From assembly GCA_903813345.2 (NCBI GenBank), contig CAIIXF020000003.1:19608931-19672930 (forward strand): a stretch of DNA of 64,000 bases. Reading direction: 5' to 3'. The notes beneath the pieces were generated by a model that saw only the letters and a program-made list of their open reading frames with translations, had not been told where the DNA came from and did not search any database. This stretch comes from Owenia fusiformis. Its lineage: Eukaryota; Annelida; Polychaeta; Sabellida; Oweniidae. This document shows, piece by piece, positions 1 to 12,300 of the stretch. Within the stretch, counting starts at the first letter, position 1. Each line of letters opens with the position of its first letter. The translations under genes were made by a program, and so were the position numbers.

Positions 1-590
1 TATATAAACTTAACTTTATCAGTGGGCAGATTATACCTTTACATTTTTTAATAAACAGGAAAATTCATCTACCCTCAGGACCTACAGCTCTTGGGCAGGT
101 GTAATATTGGCCAGGCAGATTATACCTTTATATCCCAGCCTGAGATGAGCAGGCTGATATATTATATTCCTGTTGATAATCAATGAATGGAGAATATAAA
201 TGTGGATGAATATCTTAATAAACAGGAAAACTCATCTACCCTCAGGACCTACAGCTCTTGGGCAGGTGTAATATTGGCCTCGTGATAACCCCAATATCCT
301 GACCCTCATAATCTCTATATATCTCTACAACATCTTAGAAAATACAGGTGTAAAATCGATCATATTTTGTAAGATGTCTTGTAGTTTACTCAGCATAATA
401 TTTCTAAAAAATTTCACTCGAGATGTCTTGGAATACTGTGTGTATGCTACATGTAGTGTAAATTCCTGGCTACTATTATGAAAACTTTTCCTGTACTTTT
501 TCATTCGCATCATTTTATCTCCCATTGACTGACAATATGAGAGTACATGTTAATACATTCTTAATGATATATAAGAAAAGTGACACTCAC
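1..590. repeat. Non-coding left edge with a 60-bp direct repeat
   Basis: This lies in the CIAO2B intron after exon 2. A block of about 60 bp occurs twice in the same orientation, at about 50-110 and 217-277, separated by AT-rich DNA. The next CIAO2B exon was looked for here on the minus strand and not found, so it probably lies left of the window. Confidence 0.6.
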
Positions 591-3092
591 GTGTACTTGG
601 CTACAGGTGACAACATTCAGTTCTTCCAAGCTTAAAGGATGCTCTGGGTCATTGATGTCACGGATCAAATCTGGATGCAGTTAAGGTGACTTAAAATTGA
701 TAGATTCCACCACTAATTTTAGTTCAAACATACAAAGTACATGAAAATGAAGTTTTTTGATTATTGCAATCACTTGTGAGACATTGAAATTATCAATATT
801 TAAAATAACAATATCAATGTTTAAAAACATAAGTCATATGCAGTTTGAGATAGCAGATACTTTTGTGACTTGGGGGGGGGGGGGCGCTGTTTCAGAGGGA
901 TGTTAGAATCAATTGAGGTAAGGAACATGTGTTTAGCTTATGCCGAAAATTATTTTGAAGTACAATGGAGGGTTCAATTACAGCAAGTCCTTTTTGGTCC
1001 TTTGTGGGGTTCATTGGACATCCTCACACTCAGGTATATAATATGTACTGAGTGTGAGGATCGATGCCAAAAGAATCACAGGGAGCTTAATACACTGTTC
1101 GGTAGTTTTCAGCGCAATGGACCAATAGGTCTACAATGTTTATGAAATCCGAAATGCAATAGATGCTATAAAGTGCTGACCATAAATAAATGACACCTGG
1201 ATTTTCTATCATCATTCCCAGATATGGTGATTTGAGACTTCATACTTTCCAATCATGTCTAGATTCACATCCCTTAAGTTTTGTATATTTTACATTTTGT
1301 ATACTCTCATCCGCTTATGCATAGCCTCTTGAAAATTCACTTCTTTTTAACATGGGAAATCCTCACTCCAGCAAATCCAGGTGTCATTTATTTATGGAGA
1401 GCACTGTAGGCACGGTGCCCATGTCAAGCTGCGCGCCTACTTAGGCGCGCAGTTTGTTTCGATCACAAACTGCGTGCCTAACAACATTGCATCATTTAAG
1501 TTGGAGTCTGTATTTTGAAACGTAATTTAAAGACATTTATCCTGCATTGTTTTCTTGTTCAATGCGTTCATTCTGTGGCGATTGTACGAATCTTGCAAAT
1601 ACTAGCAAAAACTATGTGCAAATGAATCTAAGTTTTAAAACATAAGCAGATTAATGGCATTTTCGTTACTGATTTAACAGGAATTTATACGTAAATCGAT
1701 CTAGTACTTTAAACATAAATGACGAATACTTTAGACTCGTTTTATATTTAATTCCTTACGCATTTATCATGTATAATTCAAAATATTTCGAGATAAAACA
1801 GATAATCAGGAGATTGAAAAGAAATAAACCACAAACTGCGCGCCTATTTTAGCCAGAAATTACAAACTGTGCGCATACACTATTAAAACTGCATATTATC
1901 ATTGGAATTTCTACAGAGGCACGTGTAGGACTGGTGTTTTTCATATAGCTTTGGAAATTTTGTTTTATCATCAGATTTTATGAGATTTTCATATTGAAAG
2001 TCAAAATGTATAATACAAGTGACAATTAAGTTGGGAACGAAAGAATCTTTTATTTTCAGATCACCATCTTGGTGGATGGACTGTCAAAGTGTTTCAATTA
2101 TGGGGTTCTACTATTACACACATATGTGCCTTACATATGGCGCTTACGTTTTCTAATAATACAAAACAAGGTTGGATAGGCAAGTTTGGAAATATTGGGC
2201 ACGCAGTTTGGGAAATACATGTGAATATAGGCGCGCAGTTTGACAAGAAAAATGTTCAAATCACGTTTATGGCGTATTATCGTTTTATACACAAACTATG
2301 CTGCTTTAATCAGATGGAGTGATCATATATATTCTAGCATACACAGACACAATGGCTGAATAAACGGCAAATGACGATAAAAAGACATAGATATAACTTT
2401 ACACTGTAAATTTTGAACACAGAAGTTACTTAAGACCCTTATATTGAGATAACTAGGTTTACATCGGGAAAAACATTGAGTACTATGAGTAAATTAAGTT
2501 CATCTTCACAGAATGGCACTATCTTTAGAACGAGACTAACCTTGTATTTTTCGTATTTTAGCTCTTTTTGGAAGTCGTGTCCTCCCTGTCTTCCATTTTG
2601 AAATATGCGCGCAGTTTGTCAGAGTTTCAAATTGCGTGCCTAGTAGGCACGCTGCTTGACATGGGCATCGTGGTAGGCCTACATGTACCCTATCTATAGT
2701 CAAAACAGTAATGTTTGTGAGTTCTTTGAATTTAAAAAATAAGCAATCAAATGACCAAATTGAAACAGTTTATGTAAAAATAGAAACATTTATATTTATC
2801 CTAACTTTTGTATATTTTAGTTTGTTGTCTAGTTAAGCTATAATATCTGTGTCCTCTAATATTTTGATACTTCTTTGCCATGTTATTTTCTGAAAAATTA
2901 CCATGGCCCCTAAATTACAAAAGGCAAACAAATTGGTTTACTGATTCAGGCCTAGTGATTCGACTTTTAAAGGATACCAAATACTTCTCTATTATCTATT
3001 TTATCAACTACATCATCATCTTCTTCCTCAGGAGTAATCTGACGGTCTTTAGCGGCTTCGAAGACTAGTGGATTTTCATTTTCCAATGCCAT
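591..3092 (-). CDS. CIAO2B: CIAO2B (MIP18/FAM96B), 5' two coding exons, partial
   Basis: Cytosolic iron-sulfur assembly targeting factor; in the family it joins CIAO1 and MMS19 to deliver Fe-S clusters to client proteins. Exon 1 is 3092-2978: ATG at 3092, reading [20 protein letters not shown], then an acidic stretch and DNREVF, with donor GTATCC. Exon 2 is 670-591: it reads [20 protein letters not shown], has acceptor ATCCAG and donor GTGAGT. The split codon joins in phase (38 codons plus 1 nt, then 80 nt). The [19 protein letters not shown] block is the family signature. The catalytic-like MIP18 core and C-terminus lie outside the window. Intron 1 holds two transposons. The start is 238 bp from the TTC5 start on the opposite strand. 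Confidence 0.93.
1172..1405. mobile_element. Short inverted-repeat element in CIAO2B intron 1
   Basis: Two arms of about 31 bp, beginning AGTGCT and containing CCATAAATAAATGACACC, face each other at 1172-1203 and 1374-1405. No ORF of substance lies between them. The size and structure fit a MITE. The right end directly abuts the target duplication of the next element. Confidence 0.65.
1406..2677. mobile_element. 1.26-kb CAC-ended DNA transposon with 5-bp duplication
   Basis: Element body 1411-2672 is flanked by GTAGG at 1406-1410 and 2673-2677, a 5-bp target duplication. The ends are inverted repeats of about 70 bp starting CACGGTGCCCATGTCAAG (left) and CACGATGCCCATGTCAAG (right). A CAAACTGCGCGCCTA-like motif recurs at both ends and inside, in both orientations (near 1443, 1465, 1831, 1861, 2201, 2229, 2606 and 2625), like repeated transposase-binding sites. 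No transposase is encoded, so it is non-autonomous. The CAC...GTG end and 5-bp duplication resemble Transib/RAG-like elements, but that is inference. Confidence 0.75.
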
Positions 3093-3330
3093 TTTTAACC
3101 GGAAGTTGAATCAATTATTTTTGAAAAAAAGAATTTTAGTGTGGTTCGTTGATTTTACCGAGTTAAATTTGTATTCACTAATGATAAACAAATTTCTACC
3201 ACGGAAAATATATTATGTGACTCATGAACTACATTTTACGATGATGAAATGTTGATTTGAACCATTTATGAGCTTTTAAAACGGAGTACGGTATTTTTCT
3301 AACGAGTGTAAACTTCTGAACATTTTCAAA
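3093..3330. promoter_or_regulatory. Bidirectional CIAO2B/TTC5 promoter region
   Basis: Only 238 bp separate the minus-strand CIAO2B start from the plus-strand TTC5 start. The interval must hold both 5' untranslated regions and start sites, or most of them. No TATA box is obvious in a fitting position. Head-to-head housekeeping genes commonly share a promoter. Confidence 0.6.
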
Positions 3331-6300
3331 ATGGAACAAGAAGAAATGGAGACAGAAAATCAAAATCAAACCCCTTTAGGAACCGTCCAGGTAATCAGAA
3401 TTACATTATTTGATGACCAACATATAATTCAAAGTTTCAAATAACTTAAGAGTCGGGTAATGCGATTGCACTAGATTCTAGAAGGCCAATTACAATTTTT
3501 TCAAATTAGAAGAAATCCCCAAAAAATGGCTATTCAAAAATGGAAAAATACAGAAGCTGCCTATCCACAGGAACTTGTAGCACTATGACATGAGTTGCTT
3601 ATGTCAGATCTGAGTCAGTATATAAGACTCAGATCTGACATAAGCATCTCATATCATAGTGCTTCAAGTTTCTGTGTGCCTAATAGTGTGCCTATCATGT
3701 CAGTTCAAGTCAGTAGGTACACTGTATGCATGTCAACCGTCATCTCAGTACCATATCTGTCATCTCAAAACCCATACTATGATACTTCATTTTCCAATCA
3801 AATCACACCCACTTTTACATTGACCAATCTCAAACGTCTGTAATTTCTGGAAATTTTGAATTGATGGTCCCCGAATCTAGTTGAGGGTTCAATTAGTATC
3901 ACCCATTTTTTATTTTGAAAACAAGTAGCACTTAGTGAATATGAAAATTTTCTGTAAAATTTAAAAATTGCGTATCATTTGCCTGTCATTCGCGTTAAAC
4001 TTCAATAAGAATAATGTGTTAATAGTCTTCTCAATTGGATTATGTGTACCATCTTAGTATTGCTGTCACATTAGTTTTTAATGCTGTCATCTTAATATTT
4101 GATACCTGTCATCTTAGTTTTAAGACCTGTAGCAACTGTGTGATTGGTCAAATCAGGACCAAATGTCATGGAATATCTGGCCGCATTCAATGGTCATGCA
4201 TCAGATAACTATATTTATTCCATAGTTAGCATGATATTCATAGGATAACATGTGAAAATAAAAACAGTATTTTTGTAATCAGTGGTAAAATATGATATTT
4301 TTGACAAATTTTCACTTAACCATAACATACGGTTTTTTAGCCATGACATACGACGTCGTATGCGATGGTTTATGGATTTTTGCTACTTCAGACTCAAAAC
4401 GAGGCTAAGTGTCAACATCGCCGGATCGTTTGGAAATTCGAATTAAATAACTTAATTTCCGACGATTCTGATGATGAATCTAACTATGGAATAAAAAGAA
4501 CATCCTATGATTTACTCGTGATATGATTTTAATCCACTCATGGATATTGATATCTGCACTCTCTCGCTACGCTTGCTCGTGCAGATATCATATCCATTCG
4601 TGGATAAAAATCATATCACTCATAAATCATAGGATATCCTCTATATATCCAGGTTTAGGGACAAAGAATTATGGCATTTCAAAGTAAAGTTTTTATCTTT
4701 GATCTGAGAAATTCTGAGGTGGGCATTAAAAAACATCTTGCTTACTTAACAGCCTTTATTCCTCATTTCTTGTACTACAGGATGCTGTCGAGTGTCTCTA
4801 TACATTTCGGGACCACTACTTTGAGAATCATAGTCTTGAGGAAGCTGCTAATAAGACAGAAAAGGTTGCCAAACAACTCAAAGAAACACTGAACATTTTG
4901 GAAACGCATCAAGGTACGATTACATGTACATACAAGGGAGTGTATATGGGTATCTGTTTGAATTGGTATTAATAAGTTTACAGTGTTGAGAGGCGAATGG
5001 GAGTGGCTGTTCAAAATGGCATTATGGATCAGCTGCCTTGTTATTTTTTCATACCTCGTGAAAAAATCAACTGGTTCGTTTCGAAGCTCAAACCCTGTTA
5101 ACAGCACTGAGTCAGTGCTGATTCTATTCAGAAACAGTGCTAATATTATGAGTTCATTTTACATGAATTTTAGCGTTATATAATATATTAATTTACTCTG
5201 ATTTTCTCTAAATTATGACTTCAATTTCTTTGGGTATTTTTCAGTCATGATTTTGTACTGATTTTTTATTCACCAATTCAGCACACACCTAAAACTCCAC
5301 GTTTACATAATTATACATGTAAATACTTAAATAATGATATTCTGATTCTTTTTTGACAGAAATATGTTTTATAAATATCTGTATATTTAAAATTGTGTCA
5401 AACATACTACTTTTTTCAAGGCCTGACTGCGTCGCTAACATGCTAAATATAAGAGTTAGCTGACGTTTGGGAGTCTGACTTACCTTCTAAAGGTTAGAAC
5501 CCGAATCTTAATGAAACCATATCACCTTTGTTCCGTCAACCATGGAGCATTTGCCACAACATGCAAGAGGTAAATCATGGATTGAGAAAATGAATGATTT
5601 CCTTGTAAGTTCCGGAAGTTTCAATACGAAAAATTACCGAACATATGTGAAAACCGAATATTTGTTAGTTGTTTTCACGATTTACAGGTTCGTTTGTTCT
5701 TCAATGTTTTGGTCTAAATTATAAAGCATCACCAACAGGTCTAACTCTATTAATCGACTAATACAGCAGACGGCTCATATTTCTACGTAGCATTTCATTC
5801 AGACCAATAGTGGGAGTGTATATCACGCAGTTTCGTTCGTTGCGTACTTCACTTGAAATTGGTAATTTTGAATATTGACTACTTCACTTAGCTTGCCGGA
5901 TGTAGAACATTGCTTAATATTCTTTTAATTTTCACACCAGACATGCTTGGTTGACACGTCAACAAAGTAAAGTTCAAGGGTCAATGCGTTATTTCGTGAT
6001 AACTACAACGCCTTCCCGGAAGTCAACATTGATGAAAAATGAAAAAGTCGGAAAAGCATTTACGCTAATTTCTATCAAATGCTATGTTTATGCATCATCA
6101 TCGACGCAACAAAGGTGATATGGTTTCATTAAGATTCGGGTTCTAACCTTTAGAAGGTAAGTCAGACTCCCAAACGTCAGCTAACTCTTATATTTAGCAT
6201 GTTAGCGACGCAGTCAGGCCTTGAAAAAAGTAGTAGACCCAATGAAAAGCCGCCTTCCTGCATTTTTTTACAAGATCAATGCTTGTGCCAAATACAGGTA

Positions 6301-9300
6301 ACATCATAAATAAACATTTTTTTAATGAACAATTTAATAAGTAGTTATTTCATTATAATTCAGGTTCAATAGAAAACAAAGCACAGTACTGCATGTTAAG
6401 AGGCAAGGCCCTGAATGTGCTACCAAGCTACAGTGCTGAGGCTCTGGAACTCTTATCAAAGGCAGTCAAACTTGATCCTAAGATGGTAGAAGCTTGGAAC
6501 AACCTTGGAGAAACATACTGGAAAAAGGGCGATATCGCTGCTGCAAAAAATTGCTTCTCTGGAGCCTTAGAACATGTAAGGAATTAATCACGGCGAGTAT
6601 GTCACCCTCCCCCCCTCACTCTATTATACCCTAAAAAGGGGATATATAGGGGTTATGCACTGGGAGGTTTTGGATACAGGGAATATCCCGAGGGATATAC
6701 AATATATCTTCCCGAGGGACCGAAGGGACCGAGGGAAGATGTATTGTATATCCCAAGGGATATTCCATGTATCCAAATCGACCGTGCATAACTGGTGTAT
6801 CTCATACTTGAGTGGGTTAAGGGTAGATATAACCTTTTCCACCTTTTTCAAATGACAAGATATTTATGATTTAAAGATTCTCGCAATCTTTATCCAATCA
6901 GCGTTTGCGAGTGTGTCGGCTCACGTATAAAAGGCGAATCCAACTCAAATCCATGCAGGGGTGTATGAGGTACTCGAATAGGAAAGAGCTCGTGATATCT
7001 GAATTTATATGCACATGGTCAATGTTTACACATGTTTGGAGTTATTGAAGAAAATGTGATATGGGTGTGGTTCTGGATTTGAAGTCATTGCTGGAAAATA
7101 TGATTTTAATACGTGAAATTATATCTATAAATACAGCACTAAAAATAACAGTTCACATGAAGTACATGTATGATTGTGTCCAGAAATGTTTGAAACCCTT
7201 ACAGAAAATTCTGTCTGCATTTTGTCACCATTGCTCTTTCTTCTCGCATTCTAGTGCTGTTTGAATGAATATATTAATTAATGTATTTCTAAGTAAAATA
7301 TATCACATTTTTTATATAAACCACAAACATTTAGATCATAAAAAATTATTCAATACGTGAGTGAGCACGATATGCAAGGGTTACTAAGTTGACACAGTAA
7401 ATGACCACTGCTATTGTGTTAGTCCATGCACACAGCGTAACACCCCTCACTTTCATAGTGAAGTGACTAATTGGTTTATGTTTACATTTTAATGTGTTTT
7501 GGGTTCCTTGTTACAGCAAGGGGGCCAGTAAAGTAGACTAACATGTTTGCATGGCAAATTTTGATCGAATATGTGACTTTAAAGGGTTCCGATAAGCTTC
7601 CGGTATAAAAACAATATGGCGGCTCCAGGCGAGTCAACTGGATCAGTCCATTTTTTAGAAATAAGGGGAGTTCTGTAAAATCCAGTTTATTGAAATTGTC
7701 TTTGAGATAAAGTAATCCGTTTATAATGATTTTGAAAACGTTATCCATAGAGTGATTGCGTTCAAAGAATACATGCACAACAGCCAATATAAATCCTTGT
7801 ATTAGAACTGCTTTGTTTCATTTGTAGGATATTTCATATGCCAAGCTGTGTGCTATTACGTTATGGGGAAAGGACGATTCTCGGTTTGGAGAACAGTCTC
7901 CTGGGCTAATAATTTTTTTCATGAAAAATATAGAAATATTACCCAAATTAAACTATGAATATTCAAAAGAGGACATTTAATTCTACAAGATGTAAAAATA
8001 ACAAATTGGCCTGAAGCAGGGATAACGCTCAATTAGACCGATTCAATAAAATACAAGTCTCGATTTGGGGAAAGAAGTTCATCAGTGTACTGCGCTAATA
8101 TTTTTTTTGCGAAAAATCAAGAAATATTACCCAAATTAAATTATGACTATTCAAAAGAGGACATTCAAATCTATATTATGTAAAAAAAATCAAATTTGTC
8201 CGAAGCAGGGATAATGCTCATTTAGATTGATGAACTTCGTTCTCCAAACCGAGAATCGTCCTTTAGATGCCAATTTTTCCTTATTATACACAAATAGAAG
8301 ATCCTGAAACTTCACCCATAAATGTGGAATTGATTTGTCAAAATAAAAATCACCCTTTTTATGTCCCCACCACATAGTGTGGGGCCATATTGTCGGCCTA
8401 GGCGCGTCCGTCTGTCTGTCTGTCCGTCTGTCCGTACGTCCGGCAGTTTTCTCCAAAACCGCTACAGATATCACCTTCAAATTTTCAGGGATAACTTATG
8501 AGTGCATACAGATGTGGATGAAAAAAAATTGACTCGATATCTACTTCCTGTCGGCCATTTTGAAGTCAAATGCTAAAATCCTTGTCTGCAAACTTTAAGA
8601 AAAACGGCTTCACAGTTGCTTTTAAAACTTTAATATCTTGTTCAGCTCACTTCATTCTAGATCTGATTAGGTTTTGGACCTGTTAGCTCAGTCATGTCAG
8701 CCATTTTGAATGTTTTAAGAAAAGTTAGCGCACGATAATACTTTGTATCATATTGAATGGTGTTTTTCAGTTTTCATACTTAAACTATTTTGTAGCTTTA
8801 TAAATAATTTCAGGTGTACTTTGTTGTAAAAGCCTATGTTATTGTTAACAGTAGTTATATGTGATAATTTTGTAAAAAGAAATCAGCAAAAACTCCTAAT
8901 CACTTTTTTATTGTCGGCCATTTTGGATTTTTCCGTCCTAAAATCTTGTCTGTAAAGTCTTGTCTACGCGTTTTCAGGTAAACCGTTTGGTAGGTCAATT
9001 TCAAAATTTCAGGGATGATTCTTAGTATGAAAATCTAGATCTGATTAGTTTTTGGGCATTCTGGGTAAATGTCAAGGTAGCCATTTTGGATTTTCCGTCC
9101 TAAAATCTTGCCTGTAAAGTCTTGTCTACGCATTTTCAGGTGAACCGTTTGGTAGATCAATTTCAAATTTTCAGGGATGATTCTCAGTATGAAAATCTAG
9201 ATCTGATTAGATCTTGGGCATTCTGGGTAAATGTCAAGGCAGCCATTTTGGATTTTCCGTCCTAAAATCTTGTCTGTAAAGTCATGTCTACGCATTTCCA

Positions 9301-12300
9301 GGTGAACCGTTTGGTAGATCAATTTGAAATTTTCAGGGATGATTCGCAGTATGAAAATCTAGATCTGATTAGTTTTTTGGCATTCTGGATAAATGTCAAG
9401 GCATCCATTTTGGATTTTCCGTCTTAAAATCTTGGCCGTAAAGTCTTGTCTACGCGTTTTTAGGTGAACCGTTTGGTAGATCAATTTCAAATTTTCAGGG
9501 ATGATTCTTAGTATGAAAATCTAGATCTGATTAGTTTTTGGGCATTCTGGATAAATGTCAAGGCAGCCATTTTGGATTTTATGTCCTCAAATCTTGTCTG
9601 TAAAGTCTTGTTTACATGTTTTCTGGTTAACTGTGTGACGGATCAATTTCAAATTTTCAGGGGTGGTTCTTAGTATGAAAATCTAGAACTGACTAATTTT
9701 TTGGCATTCTGGGTAAATTTTAAGGTGGCCATTTTGGATTTTCCGTCCTCAAATTGTGTCGGTTAAGTCTTGTCTACTCATTTTTAGGATAACCATTTGA
9801 CGGGATCACCCATAGGTGGGGACATTTTGTACACATTTGTGTTCTTGTATAAATGTGTGACAATCTGTAATATACTTATGCTATATAACAGTTAGAGGTG
9901 TTGACACAACGACCTCGAACCTGTGAACCCTTGAGTATTATTCCGGGATCGGGCCTTTTATACTAAACGGTGAGCAACACCAGAAACGAGCGTTCGATTT
10001 GCTAAACGATATGCGTCACCCTTTAACATTTTGGTAATATTATTCTTTTTGTTCAATACAATGAAATTGTAACATTTAAACTTAAAAAAATTTAATTTTA
10101 AAATTAAAAAATTAAAACTTTTGATATTTAAACTTTTTTTAAACTTTTGAAAAATTCCCGGGAGCGGGATGGATATATTATATCTGCCCGCATTTGGCCC
10201 TGAGCGGGACATCTACAATATATCCTGCCCGCTCCTCAGATACGATATATATTCCCAGGTGATATCTACCCCAAACCCACTCAAGTATGAGATACAGGAA
10301 TACTATTGGCGTATCATGGAATACCATGGACACATCATGGAATACCATGGTCATCATGACTTTTTTCTTAAGGTACATAATTCCCCATAATGCCCATGAC
10401 TTCCATATAAATATTTATTCAATCATCTATAAATATTTGATTTTGAACACTTGATAAATAAATGATTTAATTAATTTCCTATTGCAGTCATATTTCAAAG
10501 CTGCTCCTCATTAAATCGTTCTGTTAAGTTCATAATGTGTCGGAAAAGTTGCGACACATTTCCGAGGCCCTCTGAGTTAGAATCAGTGCACATTTTATAC
10601 TGTTTTGCACTGAGAGAACTCCTGCAGTGTTTTTTGTGGTATATATGTATAAGACCTGGATCCATCGCTCTGAATACCTGGAAAATAGTAATATATTGGT
10701 AAAAATGGGAAATTATGGGAAAATTATGGAAAATAATGATAACAATGTGAAATACAGTAAAATCTGTCTATTATTATCGTTTTAATCAACATACGCCTCA
10801 AATTAAATTGTTTAAGAATATTAAACTTAATTAGCTGAATAGCTGATCTAATTAATTTTTACCAGAATTCTTGTGGGCATCAAAATTAGCATCATTGTCA
10901 CAATCTCCGAATAAAAAACAAAAATTCACATACCATGAATAGCTAAAAACGATCCTCTTTCAAACATGTTTTATGTATACACATGAATGTTAAAATTGCT
11001 TACTCTCAGATGACTTTTTGTATGCTGTAAAAATATATCTACATCCTCTCCTCCCCAACCCTGTATAGTTAGGTTGTATCCCCCGACTGCTGCATAGTCC
11101 TGTTTATATACACACATCATACCATAGCCATAGTGCACCCAATGACCTGTAAAAGCAAGCGATACTTCAAACTTTCTGAAATCTATTGGGGGATCACTGG
11201 ACATTTTTTGTTTGAATATATTACAAGTACAGTGGGTTTGGTGTTCGCCATTCTGAGCACTTTTTAACTGATTTTAGGCCAAAGTTGTCAAATGTGAAAC
11301 CCCGCATAATTTTTTGAAAAGTGACCCCCCTCCCTTGGTAAAATCTGGCTAAGGGCCTCAAGTATTGGCAAGCTACCTTATATAGACCTACAAAACAATT
11401 AAAGACCGCTTGATTTAGCTGACTATCAAAATTATATTCCTCTGTAAACTAAAAATGCTGTAAGGTCAGTTATTATATGTGTTCATACCAGTGTATTTAT
11501 TTATTGCCAGTGGGTCTTTGTCATACCCTGCTGGTGTATAATCGTGAACCATGTCAGGGGAAAACTGTGCGAAAACAATAGGATAATACACCTGAGATCC
11601 AAACACTGCATTGTTACGACAACGCCCTAAAAATTCTGTATTAAACATCATATCAAGGTCACAAAAGAAAAGTAATGTATCGTTGGAATAAATCGATGCT
11701 CCCGCATCTAATCCACTTCCTCGAGAAAACTTCCCAATGAGGGTTATAAGCTTTAATTTTGCTTTTTCATAGATGGATGAATAAAATTCGAATGTTTTTA
11801 AGATTGTTGACTCCTCTGCTGTTTTTCTCGTAGCATTTGTAAATAATACAAACAGAAGTTCAACGTCTTCATTATTTTTAAGTATGACCTCTTCATATCT
11901 TTTTAAAAAGTTTTGAATATTTTCCAGCTTAAATGTTATAGGTATGATAAAGTGGATAACAGGTTGTTGAGTTGATATGGGTTGAGTTTTGATGACTTTA
12001 ACTGGCATGAAAGGTTGCAGTAACTCCAAATGATACCTTTCAGCTTTGTTTTCATTTTCTTGTACGTTTAAATGTACTAAATATTCCATGCCCCTGAGTG
12101 GGTCTAGTCGCCTGTAGCCATTTATCAATTTTATGTTGCCACTACTTTGATTTAGATTTTCAATCACTTGCGAAATGACATCATCAAAACCTGCCCGTGT
12201 TGGCCCAGATAGACCTATCCTTGGTCCAAAATCTGTATTTTCATGAATATATTCATTTGTAAAATGCTGGTATCGTATTACATCATATATTGTCTTTGAA

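Noticed and set aside
2880-3068. Plus-strand 62-codon frame
   Set aside because: Antisense shadow of CIAO2B exon 1.
8190-8480. Minus-strand 96-codon frame with [10 protein letters not shown]
   Set aside because: Encoded by the GTCTGTCC simple repeat at a transposon end.
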